Assembly (NCBI GenBank): GCA_009829735.1 | Contig: CM020620.1 | Span: 24,154,020 to 24,218,019 of the forward strand | Direction of reading: 5' to 3' | Length of the DNA: 64,000 nucleotides | From: Pyropia yezoensis | Taxonomy: Eukaryota > Rhodophyta > Bangiophyceae > Bangiales > Bangiaceae | In this document: positions 34,231 to 44,771 of the stretch, one piece after another | Numbering within the stretch: the stretch's first letter is position 1 | How the letters are laid out: the number at the start of each line of letters is the position of its first letter | Made by a program: the position numbers and the translations under genes | Notes under the pieces: generated by a model | What the model was told of the DNA's origin: nothing | The model's database searches: none | Seen by the model: the letters and a program-made list of their open reading frames with translations, nothing else

Positions 34231-35667
34231 ATGGCACCTATCCCCTGCGGCGGCGGCCGCCGCCGCCGCGTCGGCCGACGCTGGGCGGCCGCCGCGACGG
34301 GCCTCGCCGCCGCCACGGTGGTGGCGGCGGTGGCGGCGGGCCCCCTGTCGGGGGCGCCCGCCCCCGCGCCCGCCGTCGCTGCCGCGGCGGTGGCGGCGGC
34401 GGTCCCCGCCGCGTGGCGGGCGTACCTGCCCTCTCGGCCGGGGGTGGTGGGGGTGGCGGCGGTTGCGGGGCGGCAGGCCATTGTGGGCGGCAATGGGGGG
34501 AATGGCGGCAATGGCGGCGCGGGTGGCGCGGGTGGCGCCGGCGGCGCCGGCGCCGACGGCGGCGACGGCGGGAGCGTAACGATTGTCGACGTGCCGGCCA
34601 CGGCCACGCCGACGGCCACGCCGACGACCACGCCAAGCGCTACGGCAACGCCCCCGCTGGTGGGGGGGGTGCTCCCGCCGCCGCCGCCGCCGCCGACGGT
34701 GGCACCCCCCGCCCCTGTGTTTGTTCCCGACCTGATTGGTGGCAATGGCGGCGACGGCGGCGACGGCGGTGACGCCGCAACGGTGGCCCCGCCGGCGGGG
34801 GTGGACGGCTCGGGTGGAGACGGGGGGGTGGGCGGCGACGGCGGGAGTGTGGTGGTTGGCGTCCCTGGGGGGGGCGCGGGGCTGGCAGACTTTTTTGGCC
34901 CCGGGGGGGGGTTCTTCACCGGCATGCCAGACGGCGTCGTCGTTTCGCCGGGGGACTTTATCGCCGGCGACGGTGGGGACGGCGGGGATGGGGGCAACGG
35001 GGACGTGGGCGGGCCGGGTGGCGACGGTGGCGCCGGCGGCGCGGGGGGAGACATTTTCTTTGGAGTCCCTGTCCCAACGACGGCGCCGCCGCCTGTGCCG
35101 GTGCCGACAGACGCGACCGCGGCGACGGCAGTGCCGGTGCCGACGGCGTCGGTGGCGCCAACGGCGTCGCCGACGGCGTCGGCGTCGCCAACGACGTCAG
35201 CGGCCGCCACGGCCGCACAGCGGGCAACGCTGGCCGCCATGGACGATGCGCTGGCGGCGCTGAGCGCCCTCGCCGATGACAATGAGGTGCTCCTCGATGA
35301 CCCGTTGGCCGCCGCCGCCGCCGCGCGGTCCCGCCTGGCGGGCGCCGCCGCCGCGGGCGCCGCCGCAGACCCCGCCGTCGCCTCGTCGGCGGCGGCGCTG
35401 GCCGCCATGGAGCCCGCCGCGCAGCAGGCGTGGGCGGCGGTCATGCAGCGGATCGCGTCGGCGCGCGAGGCGGTGGCCGCCGCGCGCGCGCGGGTGGCCG
35501 CGTCGGCCGACGCGGTGGCGGCGGCGGGGGTGGCCCCGTTTTACAATGCCCCCGCCGTGGACGCGGCGGACGGCGCCGCCTTTGACGCGGCCGTTGACCT
35601 GGACGCGGCGGCGGTCGACCTGGACGACGCGCTCGACCAGTTTGAGGGGGCCGACGGCGACGAGTAG
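34231..35667 (+). CDS. GGN glycine-rich extracellular protein (paralogue 2)
   Basis: 478 aa. Same plan as the gene at 31115: basic head and hydrophobic stretch (about 15-38), the [16 protein letters not shown] glycine block, an acidic Gly block with GLADFFGPGGGFF, and a conserved spacing element IFFGVPVPT comparable to IVFGFPIPT in paralogue 1. The long PPPVV array is absent; a Thr/Pro/Ala linker (about 285-325, VPVPTASVAPTASPTASAS) takes its place. Ala-rich helical C-terminus with APFYNAPAVDAADGAAF matches the C-terminal motif of paralogue 1. Single exon with a C/T-rich leader. Adjacent tandem orientation suggests local gene duplication. Function is inferred to be extracellular or wall-associated. 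Confidence 0.8.
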   Translation: MAPIPCGGGRRRRVGRRWAAAATGLAAATVVAAVAAGPLSGAPAPAPAVAAAAVAAAVPAAWRAYLPSRPGVVGVAAVAGRQAIVGGNGGNGGNGGAGGAGGAGGAGADGGDGGSVTIVDVPATATPTATPTTTPSATATPPLVGGVLPPPPPPPTVAPPAPVFVPDLIGGNGGDGGDGGDAATVAPPAGVDGSGGDGGVGGDGGSVVVGVPGGGAGLADFFGPGGGFFTGMPDGVVVSPGDFIAGDGGDGGDGGNGDVGGPGGDGGAGGAGGDIFFGVPVPTTAPPPVPVPTDATAATAVPVPTASVAPTASPTASASPTTSAAATAAQRATLAAMDDALAALSALADDNEVLLDDPLAAAAAARSRLAGAAAAGAAADPAVASSAAALAAMEPAAQQAWAAVMQRIASAREAVAAARARVAASADAVAAAGVAPFYNAPAVDAADGAAFDAAVDLDAAAVDLDDALDQFEGADGDE

Positions 35668-35993
35668 GCGCACCGCTTTTTTGGGGGGGTGCCCACTTGT
35701 GGGTGGAGGGGGGAGGGAGAAGCCCACCACTCCCGCCCGGGCCTTTGGTCGAGGACGCCGCCATTGCCGGCCAACCTAACTTGTACACGTCACGGTAGAC
35801 TCATATACCCATATATATTTTCACTTGATCGCGCCTCACGGCCACCCTCCCGCTTTGGCCACTCGCATGTTGGCTTGGGCATGAAGCCGGGTCTGGTCTG
35901 GCCCATCTCGTCGCAGACCAGACCGCGCACGAACCAGATGGTCAGCCCAAACGCACACGGGGCCGGGAGGGCCCGCTTACAAGCTGCCAAGTG

Positions 35994-36138
35994 GCGATGC
36001 GTGACAAGGCATCCAGTGCTCTGGGTGGCCATCGCCCAGGGCTGCGCGGCACCGACCGCCAAACGCCCTGCTGCCCGCTGCCCGCTGCTGGTGTCGACAG
36101 CAGCGGACAAGCGACCCCCCACCCCGCGGCTTCCGTGT
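35994..36138 (+). repeat. Repeat fragments left of repeat X copy 1
   Basis: 36041-36138 matches 45823-45920 (CACCGACCGCC..CGCGGCTTCCGTGT), and 35994-36037 matches 42400-42442 (CGATGCGTGACAAGGCA.CCAGTG). In copy 1 these pieces abut repeat X; elsewhere they stand alone, so they look like parts of one larger dispersed element. Confidence 0.65.
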
Positions 36139-36697
36139 ACCAGACCAATGGAGCCGCCTCTTATGCACACGGGGGTGCGCTCCACAAGAAATGGACGCTC
36201 CCTGGGCAGCTTCGACGGGGGCCCCTGCTCCTTTTGATGGTGAACCCAGACTCTGCCTCGTAAACCCACCCAAAGTTTCCATGTATCTTGGCCGATGGTC
36301 TGCTGGATGCGCTGGCGTTCATACGCCATTGACAAACCCGTTTTGTGCCGTCGTTGTGCGTGCCAGGTGACGGGTGGCGTTGGACCGACACCCACTCCGT
36401 CCAGAGAAGATGAAAACTCGCGGCGGGGTGCCCAGGTTACCCAAGCGAGCCCCTGAATAGTTCCCGGTGGTCAGTAAACAGACGAAAAAAACGCGATCCC
36501 GAAATTAGCCATACTAAGCGTATAGAGCTTTCAAACAGTTTGATTCTGCATTAAATAATGAATCTACCTAAATTAATAGCCTGAGGTTGCTATTATTATA
36601 AAATGATAATCTGTGAGCGTCGTCGTGCTTGACACTGCTTCCGCCCTCTCCCCCGTTGGCTCTGCCTCGCACACTTCAAAGCGCACCGCCAGCGGGA
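36136..36697 (+). repeat. Dispersed repeat X, copy 1 (partner 46763-47329)
   Basis: About 562 bp, about 93-95% identical by eye to 46763-47329 in the same orientation. Both begin TGTACCAGACCAATGG and end CCAGCGGGA. Short minus-strand frames are shared but reading frame is not clearly kept, so it is probably a decayed transposable element of unknown class. Confidence 0.75.
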
Positions 36698-37686
36698 GCG
36701 CACAGGATCTATCCCCGGGTACCCGCGTTTCCACGCATCGGGCCCGAAGCGGCCTTGTTCCGAGTTGCAAGGTTGCCCTGGGACCCCATGGGGACCGCTT
36801 TCCGTGCATGAAAGGTGTAGCGCTGACGCCCTGAGCTGGGGACATACGAGAATCGTGTTTTTTCTATACCATGACCATGAGGACGACGAGCTCGTTCTCC
36901 GTATATGTTTAGCCGTGCTCTCCCGGATGTCCCCAAGGAGATGCGTTTTTCAAAACACGGATTCGCACTGTCCTTGTTACACGGAAGGTGCAGGACCCAA
37001 CACTTCCGACCCGCACATTCCGTGCACGTCCGATCCTCGTTAGACATCCCCAGCGAAAGGTGCTGTTGAATTCCAGGCTGTTGCACAGACACGTCCACCC
37101 GTCCCAGCGTCAGCACCTTTTTGTAACCGATAGAGTTTTACGGGCACGGATGTAGTCCCCAGGTGTTCTCCCGAACCTCTCTCGTGCACAGAACGTGGGC
37201 CACGGACCACAAAAGGCCCTGTCAACGGTAGCGGCGACAGCGACGGCGCTGGCGCCAGCTAACGCGGCGGCCACCACCGCCGCCGCGTCCGCATTGGCGG
37301 TGGCGGGGGTGGCCAGGTGACGACGCCGCCCTGCCGAGGCAGCGGGCGGAGGCGGGGGACCCGGTGGGGCATGTTCGGAAGGTGTTGCGCTGCCGTCGCT
37401 TCCGGTGCCGCTGCCGGAGACGCCGTGAACAGCAGTCAGCGGCAGAACAGCCTCTCTCAATCCGACTTACTTGTGTTTTTACTCCACCAATATAAAGAAT
37501 GAATAGTGATTTAAAAAGAAGGCGACTAATTAATGCGTTGATGCACGGCTCGATAAAAAATGATTAATTTTCATCAACCCTGCTTCAAACACTCCCACGT
37601 CGATTTCGTGTCGCGTCATGTTTTTCAAATATGGATCTGCACTTTGGCGCCGCAATCGGAACCCGGGTGCGTGCACAGGCTCGATT

Positions 37687-37763
37687 GTCTCACTGTTTAG
37701 CAACGATGTCTCACTGTATAGTAACGATGTCTCACTATTTAGCAACGATGTCTCACTGTTTAT
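37687..37763. repeat. 21-bp tandem repeat, about 3.7 units
   Basis: TGTCTCACTGTTTAGCAACGA-type units recur at 21-bp spacing with one to three substitutions each. Not inside a supported gene. Confidence 0.85.
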
Positions 37764-38154
37764 CTGCCCGACGAGGCCTCACGAGGGCCAGATGTCGGCG
37801 CAGACACGCTTTCGCACATCATGCGCAACATGATGTATGCATGTGTGCATCAGCAATCGGCCAAAAAAAGATACCCGGTGATAGGCCCACTGCGCTGGGG
37901 TGCGGCCGGGCTATATCGTGGCCGCTGCCGTTGCCGCTGCCGTTGCCGCCGTTGCCGCCGTTGCCGCCGTCGCCGCCGTCGCCGCCGTCGCCGCCGTCGC
38001 CGCCGCCGCCGCCGCCGTCGCCGCCGCCGCCGCTGCCAGCGCTGTCGCTGCCGCCCGAGGCCGCCAGTGGGGGCTGCGCGCCTCCCGCCCCACCCCCCAC
38101 ACGTCCTTGTTCTCTGTACGCCAGGCCTCTCCCCCCCCCCCCCCCCGGTTCACA

Positions 38155-39594
38155 TCAGTCGTGACGGGGCGGCGGGGTGTGGCGGCGGCAGTGGACGGTG
38201 GGCCGCCCGCCGCGCTGCCGCCGCTGCGCCGCACAAGAGCGCGGCGGGATGGGCGCCCAGTTGGCCGCCCCGGGGGCAGTGCCGCACGCGAGGCCGCCGT
38301 CGCAGTCACAGTCTGAGCAGGGAGGGGACACTCGTCCCAGGTGCGGGCAGTGCAGGTCGGGGCGGAAGCGCACCATGAAGCTGTGGGCCGGGGGGGGGGG
38401 GGGGGGGGGGGGGGCGGACGGGGCGTCATTACGCTCGCGGGGGCGTTATCCATGGGGGGTTTCAGCGGGGCGCACAGCGCGGTGAGAGGAGGGCGACCAC
38501 CCGGTGGCCAAAGCGAAAGCGCCGTGCGGGTAGGGCGAGTCAGTCGGCGGTCCTCTGTACGCGGGCGTGCGCGGGTGTGGGTCTTTGTGGGAGTTCTGGG
38601 GACGACGCCGCCCACGGGACGGCGTCCTCCCCGTCCCCCTCCCCCCCTCTGCTCCCCCTGGGCGCGAACCAAGACAAACGTACCTGTGCTTGAAGCGGCA
38701 CGCGGTCGAGTCGCCCTGGAAGATGGCCTCTGCACAAGAGTAGGCCGGCAGCGCATCCATCGCCGCCACGCATTCGCCAAACGACCCGTACTGCGCGTTG
38801 CTGCCGGTGCACCACCGCGCGTGGCGGGCGCAGGTGGTCACCGCCGTCGCCCCGCGGGCGGCCAGAAAGGTGGCCGTATCGTCATAGGACACCACGTACT
38901 GTCGGAGGAGGGCGGAGCAGGGCTTGAACGACACGTGGTGCGCTGACAGGGCGAGCAGAGGGGGCGTCTCGCAGTCCCCTGCGGTCGTTGCGTTTGGCAG
39001 CCGTTGACAGTAGTACTGTACGGTCTGGCCGAGCGTAAACGACACGCTCGCATTGGCGGGGGTGGCCGCCAAGTCCCGGATGTCGCCCCCCGAAAAGGCG
39101 GCGTACCCCCCGTTAAGGGCGCCCACCACCAGGCTAACGTACTCGAGAACGTCCTCCATGCCCGTGTAGATGCCCGCGGCGGGCACCACCACCCGGATGG
39201 CCGGGTCGGCAGCGTCCCAGAGCGCCCGGATGGCACGGTCGTAGGTGGCAAAGTCGGGGGCCTCCTTGAGCGCTCCGTACGCGACAATGGTCGCCAGCCG
39301 GTCGGCGGCCAGGGCGGTCCCGTTGACGGATGGCCCACAGCCTGCATCCCCGCCGCCGGGCGGGTCGCCCGCAGCGACGCCGACGGGGTAGCGCTCCATG
39401 GGCAGCACCGGCGCCACGGGGGGGGCATACGCGCCGGCGGGGTCTTGCGGCATGCCGCCGCCACCGCCTCCGCTGCCGGGTGGGGCCGTCTTGCAAGGGG
39501 GGGGGGGGGTGGTCGCGACCGCGACGACAGCGGCCGGGGCGGCCGCTGCTGCGGCCACGGCGAGCCACAGCACCCCACGGGGAGCGGCGCCCAT
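38155..39594 (-). CDS. Secreted Cys-rich protein with NTF2/SnoaL-like look (two exons)
   Basis: Exon 1 39594-38684, exon 2 38380-38155. The intron is 38683-38381 (minus strand GTACGTTT..GGCCCACAG, phase 2) with a C-rich pyrimidine tract before the acceptor. Splicing joins ACRFKH to SFMVRFRPDLHCPHLG. Product 378 aa. Signal peptide about 1-30 (GVLWLAVAAAAAAPAAVV); Pro/Gly-rich spacer; then a folded domain (about 90-200) with ATYDRAIRALWDAADPAIR and GIYTGMEDVLEYVSLVVG, a pattern like NTF2/SnoaL-type folds; then Cys-rich regions (VQYYCQRLPNATT, TCARHARWCTGSN, YSCAEAIFQGDSTAC, SPPCSDCDCDGGLACG) likely stapled by disulphides outside the cell. NAT and NAS sites could be glycosylated. Family not named with certainty. 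Leader is C/T-rich and contains a (CTG)10 tract. Confidence 0.78.
38381..38683 (-). other. Spliceosomal intron, 303 nt
   Basis: Donor GTACGTTT at 38683, acceptor CCCACAG ending at 38381, with over 20 consecutive C upstream of the acceptor on the minus strand. Splicing keeps the frame; retaining the intron makes exon 1 run on into low-complexity sequence. Confidence 0.85.
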
Positions 39595-39675
39595 GGCGGT
39601 TCGTCAGCAACGGGAGGGGGTAGACGAGAGGGGGGGGGGGGTGGCCGCGGTGGGCGGGGGAACGGGGAGCGACCC

Positions 39676-39676
<1 letters not shown>

Positions 39677-39706
<30 letters not shown>
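39677..39706. repeat. (CAG)10 / (CTG)10 microsatellite in the leader of the 39594 gene
   Basis: Ten perfect CAG units on the plus strand, 83-112 bp upstream of the ATG on the minus strand. Confidence 0.9.
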
Positions 39707-39708
<2 letters not shown>

Positions 39709-39975
39709 CACGGCACGGTTTCTCGCTGCGGCCCCCTCGGGGGTGAGGTGCCGCGGCGGCACGCACGTACGGCGGGGCGAGCGGGGGGCGGGGGTGGTCG
39801 CGCGGCCAGGGGGGGGCAGCCGCGAGGGGGCGCGCCCGCTCGCGCGCGCTTTTGGGCTGCCGCCGCCGCCCCGAGCGCACCCACACCCCCCGTGGGCGAC
39901 GCGGCGGGTGGGCGAGCGGGCGGGCGGGCGGGCGGGCGGGCGGGAGGGGCGGGTTGGCTGCGACGGCTGGGGGGG

Positions 39976-40010
<35 letters not shown>

Positions 40011-40754
40011 GGGTGGCGACCGCGGCGTGTGAGTGGGGTGAGGCGCGGGTGTGTGAGGGCGTGTGGGAGCGTGGGCAGGCGTGCGCTGGCGGGGTGCCCG
40101 TCCGTTGGGGTTGCCGCCGCCGCCGCCGCCGCCGTTTGTGGGGGCGCCGGTGCCGTCTGGCGTGCCGGTCCGTTGCCTCCTGTGCGGTGGGGGGGTGGGG
40201 GGACGGCAGCTGGCGCGAAGACACGGTCGTTCCCACTTGTTTTCTTTCTCACTCCCATGGAGGTGGGGCGGGGGGGGTGGGATGGAGAGGAAGGGGGGGG
40301 GGGTGGGGGGGGGGAAGCGAGAGAGAGACTTGTCGAAAGAGGTGAGCGGGGGAGGATGAGAGGCGGAGGAGAGAGAGGTGAGAGGGAGGGGGGGGGGGGG
40401 GGGGAGAGGAGAAAGCGGCGGAGATGGGCGGCGCGCGGGGCGGGGACGCCAACGCCACGGCGGGTGGCCTGCCGTGGGTGTCGGCGTCCCTGACACCGAC
40501 CCTGCCGTCGCAGCGGTCTCGGCGTCCCCCCCCGTCCCGAGGGAGGGGGCACGCACACGCCCCTCCCCCCACTCTGTGTTGCCCGCTACAGGGGGGGGGG
40601 GGGGGTGCCGCGTCGCGGCATCGGCGGGGCCTGGTCAGCCCGCGTGACACTGGCCCGCCGGGGTGGCGGGGTGGCGTGCGGTGGGCTCCGCCGGGGGGTG
40701 CGTGCTCCTCCTGACGGTGACGTGGCGTGGGGCGGTCGCGGCCACCGCGGGGGT

Positions 40755-40785
<31 letters not shown>

Positions 40786-42399
40786 GCCCTGATCCTCCCT
40801 CCCCCACCACCATCGTCAGCTTTGACTTTTTCCCGCTCAGGGCCCGCATTCCGAGCGCAGCCTGATGCGCATCAGGATCACGAAAGTGAGCTGCTATATA
40901 ATTAACGGTCTTGATGCGGGTTCACTTGATGCGGCCTGGGATACGGCATCACGGGATGCGGGCTTGATCGACGGTTGTTGCACCAATGAAAAAGTAGTTT
41001 TTTAATGACACAACCTCACCCAGTGACCACGGTGTGGCCGCCCCGTCTACCTCTCCCACCGCTGCCGTCCCCGCCACCGCCGGCAGCGTAGCGCCACCCC
41101 CTCACGCTTGCCGGCGCCGCGTAGCACGACGGCCAGCACAGCGGCACTATCCATCACGACAGCCGGCCGCGCGGCGCCTCCCAACATCCCCACATCCGAG
41201 CAGCGTAGCCCCACTCGCCACGACCACCGGCAGCGCAGCGACGCCTCCGACGCCTCCGCCGGCCGCGCGGCTCTCCACCCCCACCGGCAGTGCGGGGCCG
41301 CGCTCCAGCACCGCCAGTAGTGCGACAACTTCGCACCCGAGTGAAACATTTCCAGCACGCAATGAGAACCACCAGCGCAGTGAAGGAACAAGAAAGGAGA
41401 AAAAGCCATAGCAAGAACAGAAATGAGGGATGTAGAAAACACAACGAGCGCCCAGGCACCACCGTTAGTAAAGGCTAAGGCGGTCAGCGATGCTTGCACG
41501 CTCGAGGTGGACCTACCCGCGCTCCCCCCTCCATCCTGTTCCTCCGTGCGCACCTCACGCGCATCTGCCAGCTCAAAAATGGGCCTCCAGTGGCGCACAC
41601 CCTCCACCGCCACCGAACGATCAGCAATGGTACCGACTGGCCGCCACGGTCCAACACCCCCCCCGCCCTGCTCAACCCCCCCTGCCACCTCTTCCCCCAC
41701 CACTCCCCCGCTCCCCCCCCTCCGCTGCTCTTCCCCCCCGCTTTGAACCCCCCCCAGCCCGCATTCCTCACTCCCAGCGCCACCGAACGGGCGGGTAGCC
41801 GCCATCTCCTGCTTCCCGCCACCGGCGCCGCTAGTCGTACGCCCGTCGGTCCGGAACGCACTTGCAAAGTGAGTTGTCAAAGCTGCGCCAAAGCGCTTCT
41901 GCAGCGGTGGCCAGGTACGCAGAGCTACTGCCCGTCATGGTAGTGGCGACACCAGGAGGAAGTCACAGAGGCGAGGAAGGTGGTGCAGGCGGTGGAGGTA
42001 GGGTGGAGGTGGCTGTGGCGGTGCAAGTTGCGGCGGCGGCGGAGGGAACGCGGCCGACTGTCAGTCGGCGCCTGCACAGCCCGTGTGGGCTCTGCGCGGT
42101 GGGATTCCTGGCCACGCCTCACGTCCCTCTCTGAGACTCCAGTGCACTACTGCCTGGAGTCCTTTGGACGACTGTCTCGCCTAGTCGGCACAGCGCCTGT
42201 CGCGGAACGAGGAGCCAATGAAATTGTGGCGTGCAGATCAAGCTCGTGACTACGGCGTCTCGCTCGGCCGAGCGATTTCCAGCGAGAAGTGATGCCCCTC
42301 AAAGGTCGTCAAACGCCAATCTGAGCGAGCCACCGCGCTCAGGAGCCCTGATGCGGGCCTGAGCGGCATAGAGTGAAAGATGACGATCACACTTGTCGC

Positions 42400-42470
42400 G
42401 CGATGCGTGACAAGGCACCCAGTGCTCTGGGTGGCTACCGCCTAAAGGTATATCTCTTGCAATAAGGCAC
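42400..42470 (+). repeat. Dispersed repeat fragment (partners 35994-36037 and, inverted, 45793-45820)
   Basis: GCGATGCGTGACAAGGCA followed by CAGTGCTCTGGGTGG matches 35994-36037. The next ~30 bp, ending TCTTGCAATAAGGCA, appear inverted at 45793. Confidence 0.6.
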
Positions 42471-42944
42471 GCGGCAGACACCCGACTTGGGCGCGGCTCA
42501 TCTCCGCTACGACGGCACTCCAGCCCACTTGCGGCACACGGTGTGCAAGAGGAGCTCACAGGCTTTCCAAAAATGTCATGCACAGCCCCTCTGTACTGAT
42601 AGGATCATTGTTTGTCCGGGCGTAAGGTTTTGTAGGACCGCTTTTCTCACGTTTTTGGAGTTTCTTCCCAAAATTCATTCCAGGCTATTGCCGCATTGAG
42701 CATTCTCTCACAGCAAGAAGGTCGCATTCTACGTGGGCTGGACGACCTTGAGAAAAAAAAAATCGGAAAAAGTACCATCGGGGCGCCGCACACGGCGGCA
42801 CCAAGAAGTGAAGCGTCGGCGCTACCCGATCCAGGATCCCACGTGTCGATATTTCGAAGGATGCAATCCGCTGCCCATCTGATGAAGGGGGCTACAGCTG
42901 CACATGGCGCATTGAATTTGTGCTCCACTTGCCCGCCTCTTCTG

Positions 42945-43125
42945 ACTGGCTTGATCCGCCCCAGTCGACCCGTGCCTGCCTTTTCTGACAGGCGTGATCC
43001 CCCCTCACCAGTCGACCCCTGCCCGCCTTTCGGGCAGGCTGGATCCCCCCTCCAGTCGATCAATGCCCGCGTTCTCTGACAGGCGTGATTCCCCCCCCCC
43101 CCCCCGTCGACCACTGCCCCCCTTC
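42945..43125. repeat. Degenerate ~48-bp tandem repeats
   Basis: TGACAGGCGTGATCCC, with a following CAGTCGACC and CTGCCCGCC, recurs three to four times with indels just left of the decayed transposase. Confidence 0.6.
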
Positions 43126-43239
43126 CACCGGCAGCTCGGCCCCCTCCTTCATTGTCCACTCGTCCAGTGGGGAACGAGCGCGCGCCTCGCGTGCCCTTCC
43201 ACTGAGCTCCTGGCTCTTGACTCCGGTTGCACGCCCGGG

Positions 43240-44771
43240 ATGCCGCCGCCTCGCAGCGTTTCTACCCTTGGCCGGGGCAAACGCCGGCGCGCCGTCCGGA
43301 TGAGTGACCGCGGCGTGGCAGCCATCGTGCTGAGCGTGCGCGCTTTCTTTGAATAAGAGAAGCGGACGCGCAAGGCTGTGCTACGTGAGCGCCGGGTATA
43401 GCGCAAGGCCGAGGCAACGGGCTTGAGTGTCTACTCGGTCAGCCGTCTCGCCAATAGCGCCTACGTGGCTTCTCTGCCCGAGCCGGGCGCGTGTGCGACG
43501 CGTGAGACTGTCAAGCGCGTGCCTGTGGACGAACTGCCGCGCTTGCGACACGCTACATACGCTCAGTATGAGAACCGGACGCTTCCCACGTTGGACAGCA
43601 CGCTCGAGTATCTCCGCAATGCTAGGGAGACGTCACTTGCCTCGGACGACACGGAGCAGAGCCAGTCCGAGAACGGTGGTGGCAGTGACGGCTCTGACGA
43701 CCATGCCTCTGTTTCTGGTCGTGGCCGGGAGCGTGCTGGTAGTGGCGGCGATGGTGCACCCGGTGGCGCCGCTGGTACGGGCTACAAGTGGTCGCGCGCT
43801 GCACTCCACCGGGCGCTTCAGGACATTGGCTTTTCGTTCAGCAAAGGCCCAATCATTACGACGTAGCACGTGAGAAGGCGTCAGTACGGGCGAAGCGCAA
43901 CAACTTCATCGACTCCATCCGCAAGTATCGGGAGCAGGGGCGTACGGTGTACTACACGGATGAAACTTCGGTCAACGAAAACATGACGGTCTACCGCAGC
44001 TGGAATGACGGCAGTATGCGAGCTCGCCTCAACGTGCCATCCGGGAAAAGTGCCCGAATCATTGTCGCCCATGTTATGTCGCGATCTACGGGCCTACTTC
44101 GCGATGCAGGCCTGGTATTCATTGGCAAGAAGAAGTCAGGCGACTACCACGGCGAGACGAATTCCGCCACGTGGCTAAAGCGGCTGGAGGACAAGGTCCT
44201 GCCTCGCATATGCGGTGGCGTCCTGGTTGTTGACCGGGCGCTTTACCACTTGGCGAGGACGGAGGACACCCGCCCGGCGCGGGCAAACTTCCGGAAAGCA
44301 GAGTTTGTTGCCTGGCTGGAGAAGCATGCCGCGGTCCCGGAGGACTGCGGACATACCTGGCGGAGGGCCAAGACAGTGGCGCAGATGAGGCTGCAAGCAG
44401 CAAAGAACCGGCCTGCCCCGCGCTACCTGGTGCAGGACCTGGCTGCCCGCTTTGAGGTAAGTATCCTCATCTCTCCCGTTGCCCACCCGGAGCTCAACCC
44501 GATTGAGATGGTGTGGGGAACTGTGAAGATGGCCGCCAAGAGAGGGAATGTGGACTTCCACGTCACGCCTCTGAAAGCCCTGGTCGAGGCTGAGTTTGAG
44601 AAGATAACCGCTTACGTGTGGGCTCGCTATGAGGACAATGAGGTAGGTGTGGAAGAGTACTACCGCAGCGTGGATGAGATTTCAGCTGAGGTGGAGGAGG
44701 CGTTCAAAGGAGAGCAGGATGAGGATGAGGAGGACGCGGGGATTGAGCGCGAGAGCAGCGATGAGGAGTGA
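43240..44771 (+). pseudogene. IS630/Tc1-like DDE transposase, decayed
   Basis: The probable ATG at 43240 (MPPPRSVSTLGRGKRRR) opens a basic N-terminal region. In-frame stops occur at about 43354 (TAA) and 43399 (TAG), and a one-base shift near 43850 moves the frame from GFSFSKGP to NHYDVAREKASVR. The catalytic core is intact to the end: VYYTDETSVNENMTVYRSW (first Asp), KSGDYHGETNSATWLKRLE, VLVVDRALYHLA (second Asp; D-R-A instead of the usual D-N-A), and HPELNPIEMVWGTVK (Glu), followed by an acidic tail (EDEEDAGIERESSDEE). The kit of DDE_3-type transposases acts by cut and paste. The N-terminal stops could in principle be introns, but no good splice sites are evident. Terminal inverted repeats were not found. 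Confidence 0.8.

Larger units (their letters stand above)
35668..38154. other. Spacer holding dispersed repeat and short tandem repeats
   Basis: No supported gene. It contains dispersed repeat pieces (35994-36697), a lower-GC stretch (36440-36620), the 21-bp tandem repeats at 37687-37763, and a GCC-rich block (37910-38050) just beyond the 3' end of the minus-strand gene at 38155. Confidence 0.5.
39595..43239. other. GC-rich spacer, no supported gene
   Basis: 3.6 kb. Contains (GGGC)n at 39912-39945, G-runs at 39968-40008 and 40286-40312, C-runs at 40758-40784, a Thr/Pro/Ser-rich plus-strand frame at 41034-41411 with repeated ACCGGCAGCG-like units that may be noise, and degenerate ~48-bp tandem repeats at about 42945-43125 (TCTGACAGGCGTGATCC, CAGTCGACC). 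The repeat fragment 42400-42470 also lies here. Confidence 0.5.

Noticed and set aside
36136-36697. Possible DDE transposase remnant in repeat X
   Set aside because: No motif holds across a continuous frame and the similarity seen by eye is not secure.
37687-37763. CRISPR-like array
   Set aside because: The 21-bp units are directly adjacent with no spacers; it is a tandem repeat in a eukaryotic genome.
41047-41880. Minus-strand frame of 277 codons with a hydrophobic patch
   Set aside because: No motif, irregular composition, start without a C/T-rich leader, and the opposite strand is also open; not enough support.
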